Below are positions 20,001 to 29,640 of a stretch of DNA of 64,000 nt, in pieces. The first letter of the stretch is position 1, and the number at the start of each line of letters is the position of its first letter. The stretch comes from Perca fluviatilis (lineage: Eukaryota > Chordata > Actinopteri > Perciformes > Percidae): positions 5,652,127 to 5,716,126 of the forward strand of contig NC_053128.1 in assembly GCF_010015445.1 (NCBI RefSeq), in the 5' to 3' direction. The notes under the pieces are model-generated. The model saw nothing but the letters and a program-made list of their open reading frames with translations. It had not been told where the DNA came from and did not search any database. The translations under genes were made by a program, and so were the position numbers.

Positions 20001-22828
20001 ATGTTTATGTAACATGCACGCTATGCTCAGGAAAAATAACGTCACAGTTACTTTGATGAGTAACTAATTACTTTTACATTGTGGTAACTGAGTTACTAAC
20101 TCAATTACGTTTTGGTAGAAGTCATTTGTAACTGTAACTAATTACTTTTTTAAAGTAAGATGTCCAACACTGGTAATAAGGCAGTGGCTATGGGCCTGGC
20201 CACTGAGCGGGAGCGCGTGGAGAGATTAGGCTTGCCCCCTGCTGTGGTGCGCACTATCCAGGGTGCGAGAGCCTCCTCTACTACGCGTTACGCAGGGCGA
20301 TGGTCCGGGTATGGAGAAAGGTGCAGAACCCACGTTGTGCCCTCTGCCCCTCGTGTTAACTTATCTCCAAACATTGGTGGATAATGACTTGGCTCCGTTA
20401 CAGTCAAAGCCTATGCGGCGGCCATTTCATCCTGCCACAAGAGCTATGGAGAGAGGTCAGTTTTTGCGCACCCCCTGGTTAAGCATTTTTTGTAGGGGGT
20501 TAGACGACAGAACCTGTTGTGCGCTCTCACACACCCAATGGGACTTAGCCCTGGTGCTCCGAGCTCTGGGGAAACCTCCTTTCGAGCCTCTGGCTCAAGC
20601 CTCTCTCAGGATGCTGTCACTGAAAACAGTGCTTCTCCTCGCCTTGACGTTGGCTAAGAGGGTGAGTGATTTATGCACGCTGTTGGTTTCACTGTCCTGC
20701 CACTCCATTAAGGGGGATGGGACTTGAGTGGCTGTGAGGAATGCGAGTGTTCTGCAGTTATTAATCATGATCATTGTAAAGCACTTTCACAATCATGACA
20801 TGGGCCTTTCAATCAGTATTAGGCCAATGCATAATCATGACAGTTTATTTTATCAAAAATATATATTATTTGATACATTAAACTTGTTCAATGCGAATAG
20901 GAAGAGTAATTAGTCTATGTTCTGCTTGTGGACCTTGTGTCGCAGGTGGTATTGACTACATCAGCTTCGCCCTTGACCATTGGGTCAAGGCGACAGCTCT
21001 TAGAGGGCGAAGCCTATACGAAATACATCGATAGTTACGTATTGTAACTCCAGATTCTATATACAGTATCTGCGGATATAAGATAGGCCCGTGCAGGGCA
21101 CCAGGGTGCGAAAGAAATCTTCACCTTCATTACCCTCGGGGATGCCCACAAAATGGACATTATTGCGTCGGGATCGATTTTTTTAAATCTTAAATTTTTT
21201 CTCAAAACATGTTGACTTCTCTCTTGCTAGTGGCAGGATCATCCTGTCTCTCCCTCTTGGCCGCCTCTAAACTCTCGACGCGACTCTCAACCTCATTCAT
21301 TCTGGTCACCAGGCCAGAGAGGATTAACTCCATCAAAACAATGGAGCGGTGAATTTCCTTCTGACCTTCTAGCTCAGCAGAGATTTTCTCTTGTGCTGTG
21401 AATATTTTACCAATATCCGCCAGCGACATGTCGTTAGCTTATTGCTTTTCTGCCAGCAGCGGCGCCATTTTGACTCCTCTCCACCACGTCTCCACTATGA
21501 GCAATTGCTGCTTAATATCTCCACCAGCCGCTAACTTTTTAGATTTCAAAATTGTCTGCCTCCAGGATGTTTGAGCACTAATATCTCTGGTCAGTATCTT
21601 CAAAAGGATAAATACGGAGCTTGCCCTTCTCCAGTCACGTGAAACCGTCTTTGGTTGCTGATTTCTAAAGTTGCTGGTGTTAGGTTAACAATTGGAAGTA
21701 CTGTTGTTGGAATTGTTGGGTCTTTGTAAATTATAGAGTGTGGTCTAGACCTACTCTATCTGTAAAGATTCTTTAGATAACTTGTTATGATTTGTTACTA
21801 TATATAAAATTGAATTGAATTGAATTGAAAAGGAATAATACTAATGTGCTTTTTCTAGGGCACAGCTGTCTGTGGAACCACAAGTCAGAGAGCTACAGGA
21901 ATAGGCTGTTGAGACAGAGCCTGTTGGAGACGCTTAGCAGCCTCCTGTCTGACAATGAGCCAGTCCCTTTCACAGGTAACAATGGTGGTTATTTGTGTTA
22001 TAGTGTTGCCAATAGGATAACTTTACCTTTAACACCAAGAGAAATATTTCATAAATGTGATGAGAGTGTACCAAAGCTAGCAAAAAGCACAGGTCTGAAA
22101 AGAGGAAGCCAATATTTTAGTTGATTGATTTCAAGTTTTACAAACTCCACGATTCCTCACCCCATTTCCCCAAAGTAGTTTCATGGGCTCAGAGGCTAAC
22201 AGTTTCTGTAATTCTTCATTCTTCAGTGGAAGACATAAAGACAAAGTTCAGGAACCTGCGAACCATCTTCCAACGAGAACACAAGGTGGTGAGCTCAAAC
22301 AAAACATGTGGTTCGGAGGACTTTTACCTTCCAAAGTGGAAACACTACCGCGAGCTGATGTTCCTCTGTGACTCCTGCGATGAGGACGAGCGACCAGAAG
22401 ACCTCCACTTCCATGAACCGCATGAGTCCAGTCTCCTCCACCTGGACAGCCATGCTCTTGCCAGCCATTACTACAGCGCTAACCAAACTGCTACCAAACT
22501 GAACATCACCTCAGGTAGCCTTAAAGCTCCTCCCTCACCCACTCCCCCAGACTCACAGCACTCCTCCCCCTCCTCTTCCCCCTCTACATCCTCCTCTTAC
22601 ACTGACAGCAGAGTGTCTGGACGCAAGCGAGCGAGCCGTCATCTCAAGCCCCCCTCCAGCGAGGTGCTAGACATCATGAGGACGTTCTGTCAAAGCCAGA
22701 TGGTGTCAGCGCATGCAGGGTTCCTAAAGTATGTGGAGGAGTGTCTGAACGAGACACCGCCAGACAAAGTGAAGAAACTGAAAAAGAAGATAATTGAGAC
22801 GATCCACAGCGTGTCAGAGGAGGTTTAA
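9565..22828 (+). CDS. triple MADF-domain protein with C-terminal BESS-like segment (7 exons, 650 aa)
   Basis: The predicted protein is nuclear and DNA-binding; MADF is a Myb/SANT-like helix-turn-helix fold known from insect Adf-1, and BESS motifs mediate protein contacts. Coding exons are 9565-9646, 11495-11614, 11708-12067, 12215-12328, 14377-14934, 21859-21975 and 22227-22828, joining in frame to 1953 bases. MADF domains lie at about residues 14-110, 173-270 and 396-505. Each shows W-x-E...LI.F(F/Y)S, then H.CLWN..S...NR..R...L, then VED(I/M)K.KF.NLRT.F.R and WKHY..L.FL. The last 38 residues (FLKYVEECLNETPPDKVKKL onward) resemble a BESS motif. All six introns are phase 1. The linkers are Ser/Thr/Pro-rich. 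I know no named vertebrate gene with this layout, so no symbol is given. The family call is strong; the exon chain is manual but every junction keeps frame and domain. Confidence 0.85.
10353..10395. repeat. (TA)n microsatellite
   Basis: About 20 TA units in intron 1 of the triple-MADF gene. Confidence 0.95.
10506..10871. mobile_element. 366-bp hAT-type MITE
   Basis: It starts TAGGGCTGGGCAATATATCG and ends ATCGCCCAGCTCTA, an inverted repeat. The interior is rich in ATATCG palindromes. The 8-bp flanks CCTTGAAC at 10498-10505 and 10872-10879 are identical. It lies in intron 1 of the triple-MADF gene. Confidence 0.9.
11495..11614 (+). CDS. triple-MADF exon 2 (middle of MADF 1)
   Basis: The acceptor is TTTTATTTTCCAG at 11482-11494 and the donor is G|GTAAGG. 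The exon encodes KHSCLWNHKSESYKNRQLRW and ends in VTFT, phase 1 at both ends. Confidence 0.9.
11708..12067 (+). CDS. triple-MADF exon 3 (end of MADF 1, linker, start of MADF 2)
   Basis: It follows a 93-base intron. It encodes VEDIKNKFKNLRTTFQRQYK, WKHYQQLMFL, an acidic DQDDGPDD stretch, a Ser/Thr-rich linker and then YWTEERERALIAFYS, which opens the second domain. The donor is G|GTAAAC. Confidence 0.9.
12215..12328 (+). CDS. triple-MADF exon 4 (middle of MADF 2)
   Basis: The acceptor is GTTGTGCACAG after a 147-base intron and the donor is G|GTAAAT. It encodes EHNCLWNKKSENHNNRQLRL and ends SVSFS. It is too short to stand out as an open frame but matches exons 2 and 6 residue for residue. Confidence 0.88.
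12329..13948. other. first part of intron 4 of the triple-MADF gene
   Basis: It holds a short ATATAC-rich tract near 12478-12505 and, around 12705-12800, sequence like a common fish repeat (GTTCAACATTTAGGTAAATAC). A frame at 12960-13400 has no recognisable domain. Confidence 0.4.
13950..14024. repeat. (TA)n microsatellite
   Basis: About 37 AT units in intron 4 of the triple-MADF gene. The open frame across it only encodes IYIYIY. Confidence 0.95.
14377..14934 (+). CDS. triple-MADF exon 5 (end of MADF 2, linker, start of MADF 3)
   Basis: The acceptor is GGTGTTTTGCAG. It encodes VEDMKCKFKNLRTVFNREYK, WKHYQQLLFLCESCDEDDSP, a roughly 120-residue Ser/Thr/Pro-rich linker, then CHWNEAKVQQLISYYS. 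The donor G|GTTGGT is weak but is the only one at the conserved module boundary. Confidence 0.85.
15235..16870 (-). mobile_element. L1-clade LINE ORF2 fragment, 5'-truncated and decayed
   Basis: On the minus strand, broken frames give in order an RT piece with LFCLAIEPLAAAIR and the catalytic box YGDDILLF (16758-16555), then connector pieces with IWNGKK and GGLGLP (16408-15969), then the C-terminal region with LHR-like MHRFYWTPSRL and a CxxC pair in PNCWKCKTED (15595-15401). That order is the C-terminal half of an L1 ORF2. The 3' end at about 15235-15330 holds TAGAGTAGGTCTAGACCACA, a tail seen also at 21720-21830 and 54030-54160. It lies antisense in intron 5 of the triple-MADF gene. The endonuclease half is missing, and there are frameshifts and stops. 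Confidence 0.8.
16917..17763. mobile_element. 847-bp DNA transposon, CAGTCCCTCCAG family
   Basis: The ends are CAGTCCCTCCAGGATTT and its exact inverse. The 6-bp flanks AAAAGG at 16911-16916 and 17764-17769 are identical. The interior is closely similar to 58876-59245 and onward, where a sister copy is split by two later insertions. No transposase frame is seen; the superfamily is unresolved. Confidence 0.85.
18186..18356. repeat. 11-bp GC-rich minisatellite, two sub-arrays
   Basis: Seven tandem GCCGTTCTGCA units lie at 18186-18262 and four GCCGTTCCGCA units at 18313-18356. The two arrays differ by one base per unit and are separated by about 50 bases. The open frames over them are by-products. 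Confidence 0.9.
19085..19281. mobile_element. hAT-type MITE inside the DIRS element
   Basis: It is the same family as 8801-8994, with termini TAGTGATGGTC and its inverse. The 8-bp flanks GGTGGGAG at 19077-19084 and 19282-19289 are identical. It interrupts the RNase H region of the DIRS-like element, so it is younger. Confidence 0.92.
19746..20172. mobile_element. 427-bp non-autonomous hAT element with BED-like remnant
   Basis: The ends are CAGTGTTGGGAGTAACG and an inverse ending TCCAACACTG. The 8-bp flanks GTAATAAG at 19738-19745 and 20173-20180 are identical. On the plus strand it keeps FSNLKYRHYFSLIEIKG and CTLCSG, reminiscent of the start of a BED zinc finger in a hAT transposase. It interrupts the DIRS-like element between its RNase H and recombinase parts. 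Confidence 0.9.
21202..21429 (-). pseudogene. coiled-coil fragment, possibly L1 ORF1
   Basis: This 75-residue frame on the minus strand has heptad-like IGKIFTAQEKISAELEGQKE and VTRMNEVESRVESLEAAKRE segments, typical of the coiled coil of L1-clade ORF1 proteins. It has the same orientation as the L1 ORF2 fragment 4.3 kb away. It could be the 5' part of that element, separated by later insertions and deletion, or a separate fragment. No nucleic-acid-binding domain follows. Confidence 0.4.
21715..21832 (+). repeat. LINE-type 3' tail repeat
   Basis: It contains AGTGTGGTCTAGACCTACTC and ends in (AATTG)n. The same tail appears inverted at 15235-15330 and 54022-54160. It sits just before exon 6 of the triple-MADF gene, and the (AATTG)n run reaches to about 25 bases from its acceptor. 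Confidence 0.65.
21859..21975 (+). CDS. triple-MADF exon 6 (middle of MADF 3)
   Basis: It comes after the 6.9-kb intron. The acceptor is CTTTTTCTAG and the donor is G|GTAACA. It encodes GHSCLWNHKSESYRNRLLRQ and ends VPFT, nearly the same as exon 2. Confidence 0.88.
22227..22828 (+). CDS. triple-MADF exon 7 (end of MADF 3 and BESS-like C terminus)
   Basis: The acceptor is TTCATTCTTCAG. It encodes VEDIKTKFRNLRTIFQREHK, WKHYRELMFLCDSCDEDERP, a proline/serine-rich linker with a basic GRKRASRHLK patch (possible nuclear localisation signal), and the BESS-like end closing with TAA at 22826-22828. Confidence 0.9.
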
Positions 22829-25800
22829 TGTTTCACAGTTTGTGGAGCTCAAATCAGTCTCACTGAGGTTTTGTTTTTGTCTTATTCCAATAGCTTTCTA
22901 ATAGCTATGATACAATTTCTCACCAGCTGTCATCTCATTCCATTGCACCTTGTTTAAAACCTGTATGAGGTTCTAACAGGGTCAGCATCTGTCTCCAAAA
23001 CCTCTGCAATCCACACAATGAAGAGCATGTTATGATAAAGCCCTCTACACATATTCGTGGCAGAATTGCTTTAGCGGGCGTAAACTGTAGTTTACATGTA
23101 GGGCGAGCAAAGACACCAGCCTGCCAAACATTTCAGAAGCACTACCTTTGGATTTTACACCCCACAGCTAAACTCTGTTTTAGTTTTGACCTTGTGTGTC
23201 AGTGACGTTTCATTGTAAACCTAATCAGATGAAGGCTGTCCACAATGTAACCTTAATGCTACCTGTTATGGACAAAAAACTAATTCCATGTTTTAGAGCT
23301 CCCCCTAGTGTAAAACGCCACCATAAAATCACAACCCACTCTTTGTAGGAAGAGTACAGCATAGCTGAATGTCAGCAGACAGGGCTACCAGGTGTGAATG
23401 GGCAGATCATAAAGAATGGCACTTACCAACTACAAACACCACCTTAAAATTACATTACAATCTATGCAGGAATGTCATTCACAAAAATTACATTCAGCCA
23501 TCTTTGCATTAATAACATTAATAAATAAAAACTTTAAAAAGAAGAAAAACTAAGGGTCCCAATCATCTATAAATTCAGGACTCTCCAGTTGTTCCAGCGG
23601 CAATCTGGCTGGCAGCATTCCGGCTGTTCGACACGCATGCGCAAAAGAGGGCACACGCAGCACACTGGCGTACAGAAGTAAACATGAAGGCCACTAATGT
23701 CACTCGCAGTAGGCTGGCTTACGGGAGTAATCATTGAGACCGCAGCGCATAAAGTTAGCTTTACTACTTCCATGTCTACCCTTCACAATAAAAGCCCGAC
23801 TTAAATTCGCTCACAGCATTTTGCTAAGAGGCAACTCAATAAAATAGCTCACTACACTAACGAAATTTTTGTAAACACTAGATATGAAACAAAAAGCCAG
23901 ACACTATATCATATTAAGTTGCTGTGAGCTGTAATACCACTTATAAGCAGAAGATAATGTCATCTCATGGGTAAGGCCTCTCTTACTCTGGGCAGCTGCC
24001 TCACCCTGCCAAAATACCTCTGCTTATTAAATCCATACTTTAATGTTACTTTATAACCTTATAAGCCTGTTTTGAGATTAACACAGCACAGCCATCATTT
24101 AACGCTGACTGTGGTGATATCAACATGCAATATTGATGAAAAAAAACAAACTAGAATGTAGTTTACAAAATAAAAATTAATTCTAGTTTCATGCCTTTCA
24201 CCTTTTCATCCCCTCTGTCTATCTCTCTGTCTCTCTCTCTCTCTCAAGCACACACACACTCACATCGCTGGTGCCACCTATATCCGTGTCTGTATTCGGT
24301 CTGGTTCTGGTGTTTGATTAATGCATATTTTTGCGGATTGACTCGCATAACAGACAAGAGTATTTATTATTATTATTGAGAGGACTCGGAGTAACTGCAA
24401 AGCTGCATTTTCAATCATTCAACCAGGGGTTAAAGTGGGCTGGAAACCATCCGAGGAACTGCCCTCGGGCACGTTCGATTAAGAAGTAAATTAATCTAAT
24501 TGGCAGTTCCATACATTAGAGTTTTATACTGCACTGGTACATGCCATGAGTTCATGAATGTGGATAGTTCACACATCTGTAATAACAGCAGAATATTTGG
24601 AGTGCTTAGTTCACATGTCTAATAACAGCAGAACAGTTGAAGTGCTTAGTCCACATGACTGTAATAACAGCAGGACAGTTGAGTGTCTGTTATCTAAAAT
24701 ACTACAGTCAGTTTTGAAGTGAGGATAACGTTGGTAGGCACCTGTGTTTTTCATCAGATAATGATAAGATACTGTATGTCAGATAAAATAAGTTTCACTA
24801 AAATGACTATATTATTAGTATTGGTGAGACTAAATTAACTGAAATGTTCAATGTTATTATTTATTGGAATGAATGATTTGGGCACTACTCGCAAATACAG
24901 CAGATGTTAGTATTGGGATGGACCCTAAAGTATACAGCCTGTGAGGCTGTAATGCTCATCACACACCAGAAAACTGTCGGAGGAAAGAAAAAAAGACTTT
25001 TAAGGCTTTAAGGCTGTTTTTAAGGCTCAAATTCAGCATAAACTGGTCTTTGTCTGCGTCAAGTGGTCATTCTTTTTGCATTTAGTTTGCGAGCATATTA
25101 TAGTTTAGTCATCCAGTAACATGCTAACAGCATATGCCTATGTGACCATAGGCGTAAGTCAGGACCCCCCTCCCCCTAAAATATCAGTAAAACAGTGTAT
25201 TGTAAATTATATACTGTGTACTTGAAATAATTGTGTAAGTAGTATAACATTACTGACGCAAATGGGGCAAAAAAAATTTTTTCAATTTAACATGCATAAG
25301 TTAGCATCTCAGTCATAATAGAGGCATGAACCAAAGTGTTTGACAAGTGGACATTTTTATCTGTTGGTGGAAGAAGACAGGTCAGGATCACCAAAACCAC
25401 GTTGTTCAGGACCATGTTGACTTACATCTTTGTATGGATACCGCTTTTAATGGTAAAACCACACCTGAATTTCACCTAACTTCAATAGATGGACATATTC
25501 TTAAAGCACAACAGTATTTTAAAATATGTTGTTGACTGTTTTTGCCAAAACTTCCTCCAGAGAGCCTTTCCAAAAAATAAAAAAAAATAAAAAATCACAC
25601 AATGTTTTTAACTTCAGCTTCATTCCCTGTGCTCAAACTACACTTTTGTCCTACTGTGTGGTTTTAATTTCACGGTGATGAGATCAATTCCAAAAAGACA
25701 TTCTGGCACCATTTAAGTATTTTAGAGTTTATATAAATCCATTTTTAAAGAGATGTTTTAATATTCAGGGCTGTATTTACAGTAAAATGTTACAGAATTT

Positions 25801-26033
25801 AGTCATAAAAGAATGTTACACTTTTGTTTTCTGAAGTGCTGAAATTCAGAAAAGATGATCGAACAAATGTCTGACCTGTAATGTGACCCTTTCATTTATT
25901 AGCGTTAGCCCTTATGTCACAAAACTAATTTGGAAATGTTGAGTTGGAAAACCTGCACTGTCAGTAGGAAATGATAACATATAATGTAAAATTCTAATCA
26001 AACTTAACATTGTAATGTGCTTGCCTTTATTAT
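22829..26033. other. 3'UTR of the triple-MADF gene, then intergenic DNA
   Basis: Possible poly(A) hexamers lie at about 23520-23528 (AATAAATAAA) and 23787-23792 (AATAAA); the true 3' end is uncertain. The rest has a short CT/CA-rich tract at 24215-24265 and three loosely repeated TAATAACAGCAG segments at about 24580-24680. No gene or bounded element is recognised. Confidence 0.4.
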
Positions 26034-27894
26034 TTAAAGGTCCCATGGCATGACAATTTCACTTTATGAGGTTTTTTAACATTAATATGAGTTCCCCCAG
26101 CCTGCCTATGGTCACCCTAGAAATGGTGATAGGTGTAAACCGAGCCCTGGGTATCCTGCTCTGCCTTTGAGAAAATGAAAGCTCAGATGGGCCGATCTGG
26201 AATCTTCTCCTAATGAGGTCATAAGGAGCAAGGTTACCTCCCCTTTCTCTGCTTTGCCTGCCCAGAGAATTTGGCCCACCCATGAGAGAGAGACATCATG
26301 GCTTTCAAACGAGCAAAGTGGCAGTTGGTCAAGGCCACACGCCCACCCTCCACCTTGCCCCCCCCCCTCCCCCTCTCTCCTCCTCAATAGCTACAGACAC
26401 AGAAATGACAAATACTAAGGAAAGCTTATTGTGGAACTGGCTCTAGTGGCTGTAATTCTGCACTAAGGCTGAATTTTGGGCAAGAGATTTCAGATACAGT
26501 ATTAGGTACGGAGCCCCTAAGGGGACATGAGCAAAAAAAAAGTCTAAAGTTTAGTTTCATGTGCTCACACGAAACTTTCATGTCCGCACGCAAAACCTTA
26601 AGTTTAGTTTCATGTGCTCACATGAAACTTTCATGTGCGCACGCAAAACCTTTTCATGTGCGCACATGAAAGTTTCACGTGAGCACATGAAAGTTTCGTG
26701 TGAGCACATGAAACTAAACCTTAGATTTGTTTTCATGTGCGCCGCTTTGAAATCCATTTTGCGATGTTATGAACAGCAGAGCCGCAGCACTGCAATAAAG
26801 AACTCCGGTTTGAAAGGATGGCGGCTAAAGATGAGTTTTTATAGATGCCAAAAAGGCTTCAATTTGTCATAAGAGTCTAAGTGCCAAAGATAATTAGGCC
26901 TTAAAGTAGTTTCGGCGACGGAGCCATCACCTCATTCTGAGTTCAACAGGGAAATTCTAAAACGATAATGTGAAAAAGCTTAACATGGTTTAATGCTACA
27001 TAAACAACGATCACCAAATTTCTCTCTCATATTGCTCCTCATAACCACTGAAAACTGTCAAAAAATCTAACCAGAAATTTGGTGATCACTGATCGTTATT
27101 TAGGTACATTAAACCACATTAAGCTTTTTCCTACAATAGTCTCAATGAAGCAGAAGCCGAAGTCACGCCCCTTCCAGTGCACCTCATGGGACCTAAACTC
27201 GGAAAAAATATGAACGGTAGTGAACGGGGAGAGGCAAATTTTTTTTTTTATCCCGTTTGAATTGAGTCATGGATTACAAATATGATGTTCGTCAATTTAA
27301 AAGATAATTTTTCAACCGAAGAAAGTCTCAGTTAGCCTTAGGTTTGTCATAGTACCACCAAAGCCGGTCTACGGAAAGCCATTCCACTCCCTATTCAGCC
27401 CCATTGTACTGGATTTTGGTTGCAGTTCCACCAGAGTTCCACTGGGGGTGATCGCGGTCCAGTGCAAAATGAATGTGACTCTATGGAGCTAGACGGCTAA
27501 ATTTGTCTCTTTCGCCTGATTGTCGTTGAGAAACCTCAGATTTGATTGTAGTTTTTGCAAGTTCAACATGGGTTATAGGTCAAAAGTTGAATGAACGAGT
27601 ACTTATGTCCTTTAGTTTTCTTACAGGGTGAGTCGTTGTAGCCCATAACACGCTAGCATTCTGCTAATGAATGCTGATTGGTCAGTGAAGGAGTGATTAC
27701 GATCGGAGATCCCGCTTGACGGCATCCGAAGCAGAGCCCGAATATCAGAGTGAATATTTCGGTGTGGTCTTTAAAACATCAGCAAACCTCTTTCTAGCAC
27801 ATGTATTAACACATCCAGCCTAACCTGTTGGCTGTGTTGTCGATGCCTCAAGTACGGTGGCCGGGAAGTGCAATGCAACATTACAAAGAATGAA

Positions 27895-28260
27895 ACACTT
27901 TTACATTTTGGAAAACAAATTTACATTTTGGAAAACAAAATAACATTTTAGAAAACAAATTTACATTTTGGAAAACAAAATAACATTTTAGAAAACAAAT
28001 TTACATTTTAGAAAACAAATTTACATTTTGGAAAACAAATTTACATTTTGGAAAACAAAATAACATTTTAGAAAACAAATTTACATTTTGGAAAACAAAA
28101 TAACATTTTAGAAAACAAATTTACATTTTGGAAAACAAAATAACATTTTCGAAAACAAATTTACATTTTAGAAAACAAATTTACATTTTGGAAAACAAAA
28201 TAACATTTTAGAAAACAAATTTACATTTTAGAAAACAAATTAACAAGATGCAAAACACTT
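27895..28260. repeat. 20-bp minisatellite, left array
   Basis: About 18 tandem 20-base units alternate between TTACATTTTGGAAAACAAA- and TAACATTTTAGAAAACAAA-type sequences. It is the mirror image of 29265-29640. Confidence 0.95.
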
Positions 28261-28844
28261 TTACCAGTCCCGAAACAAATTTACAAATGACAGATTCTTC
28301 ACGGAAAGGGAATGTACCACATACCGGAAGTGATGAGGTTTTGTATACATGTCGCCTTGACTACGGCAGTTATGGATCGAATGCGTCAATAGAGCCGCCA
28401 TCTTGGAACAGGGGATGCACTGCCTTATATACTGTCTATGGGCCGCCTTAATGCATCAGCGTCAATGTAGGCAAAGGTCTAACGGAAATAAAATCACTAT
28501 AAATCGTCAAAATCTCATGCGATGTTCTAGTTTTTTAAACAAAAAGACAAAGAGACTAATTAATGTGTTAATACAAAGAATATTTATTATAATCAGTTCA
28601 CAGATATGAGTACAAACGGAAACTTCACCCTTCTGAACTAAGAGGTTCTGCTTCAAAGTGAAGTTTAAACAGACTGAAATGTCCAGGCTCACTCCCCCAC
28701 TAATGATTCATTTATTTCTGCATGTATTTATTTATTTAACGAGACTTTAAGTCGTGTTTTCGTCGTCCACAGTCCGAGTCCCGCCAGACTCCCTTTAGGA
28801 AACCTGTGATTTAAACTTCAGCAGGCTGTGACAGTCCGCTCCGT

Positions 28845-29261
28845 TCAGTCCTGGATCTGATTCTCCCGGGCTTCCCTTCCCTCCAGCGGGCCCAGCAATA
28901 CGGCCTGGGTCTCCAGCTGCGTGGTGTCGGTTTTGGCTCCCAGGAATGGGCAGTGAGCTCCAGGTCCTGCAGCTGCAGACGGACTCAGCTGCCCCCTGCT
29001 GTAGCCGATCCGCCGCGGCTGTCGATACGTTCCCTGTTTTTCCAATGTTTCCGTCAGGTCCGCGTCATATAAAAACTCCAAACACCGACCACACGTAAAG
29101 TCACCATAAACTTCATTCACGCCATATACTCCGCCACAACAACACAAATTGACTGCGCTCACCAACAACACCTCATCACTTCCGGTATGTGGTACATTCC
29201 CTTTCCGTGAAGAATCTGTCATTTGTAAATTTGTTTCGGGACTGGTAAAAGTGTTTTGCAT
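28845..29261 (-). other. unrecognised 138-aa open frame in the foldback core
   Basis: The first 32 residues (MQNTFTSPETNLQMTDSSRK onward) are encoded in the inverted arm, so the opposite arm at 28248 on the plus strand encodes the same start. The rest (CCCGGVYGVNEVYGDFTCGR, later QPRRIGYSRG) comes from the unique core and has several cysteines. Poly(A)-like AATAAATAAA lies downstream on the minus strand near 28730. I recognise no family; whether it is translated is unknown. Confidence 0.3.
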
Positions 29262-29264
29262 CTT

Positions 29265-29640
29265 GTTAATTTGTTTTCGAAAATGTAAATTTGTTTTCTA
29301 AAATGTTATTTTGTTTTCCAAAATGTAAATTTGTTTTCTAAAATGTAAATTTGTTTTCGAAAATGTTATTTTGTTTTCCAAAATGTAAATTTGTTTTCTA
29401 AAATGTTATTTTGTTTTCCAAAATGTAAATTTGTTTTCTAAAATGTTATTTTGTTTTCCAAAATGTAAATTTGTTTTCCAAAATGTAAATTTGTTTTCTA
29501 AAATGTAAATTTGTTTTCTAAAATGTTATTTTGTTTTCCAAAATGTAAATTTGTTTTCTAAAATGTTATTTTGTTTTCCAAAATGTAAATTTGTTTTCCA
29601 AAATGTAAATTTGTTTTCCAAAATGTAAATTTGTCTCGAG
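29265..29640. repeat. 20-bp minisatellite, right array (inverse of the left)
   Basis: About 19 tandem 20-base units of TTTGTTTTCCAAAATGTAAA type, the reverse complement of the array at 27895-28260. Confidence 0.95.

Larger units (their letters stand above)
17811..21024 (+). mobile_element. DIRS1-like tyrosine-recombinase retrotransposon, decayed and internally deleted
   Basis: The outer boundaries are a perfect 24-base inverted repeat, ATTTCGTATAGGCTTCGCCC at 17811 and its inverse ending 21024, in keeping with the inverted termini of DIRS elements. Inside, on the plus strand, come an RT piece with the catalytic FYLDDLI box (about 18700-18724), then GFTINWQKSSLVPAQTIVYL (18767-19000), an RNase H piece VYTDTSLTGWG (about 19021-19060), then VVVRTDNIKAAAYINRQGG (about 19385-19445), and finally a tyrosine-recombinase piece WDLALVLRALGKPPFEPLA with LTLAKRVSDL (20540-20680). 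Frameshifts, stops and two hAT insertions break it. At 3.2 kb it is well under the roughly 6 kb of intact elements. It lies in intron 5 of the triple-MADF gene. Confidence 0.8.

Noticed and set aside
26561..26872. Frame rich in CSHETFMCARK repeats
   Set aside because: It translates short palindromic repeats (CATGTGCTCACATG type) in the arm of the foldback element.
27895..29640. Regular 20-base repeats that at first look like a CRISPR array
   Set aside because: The units are directly contiguous with no unique spacers, mirrored in a foldback transposon, and the genome is a vertebrate's.
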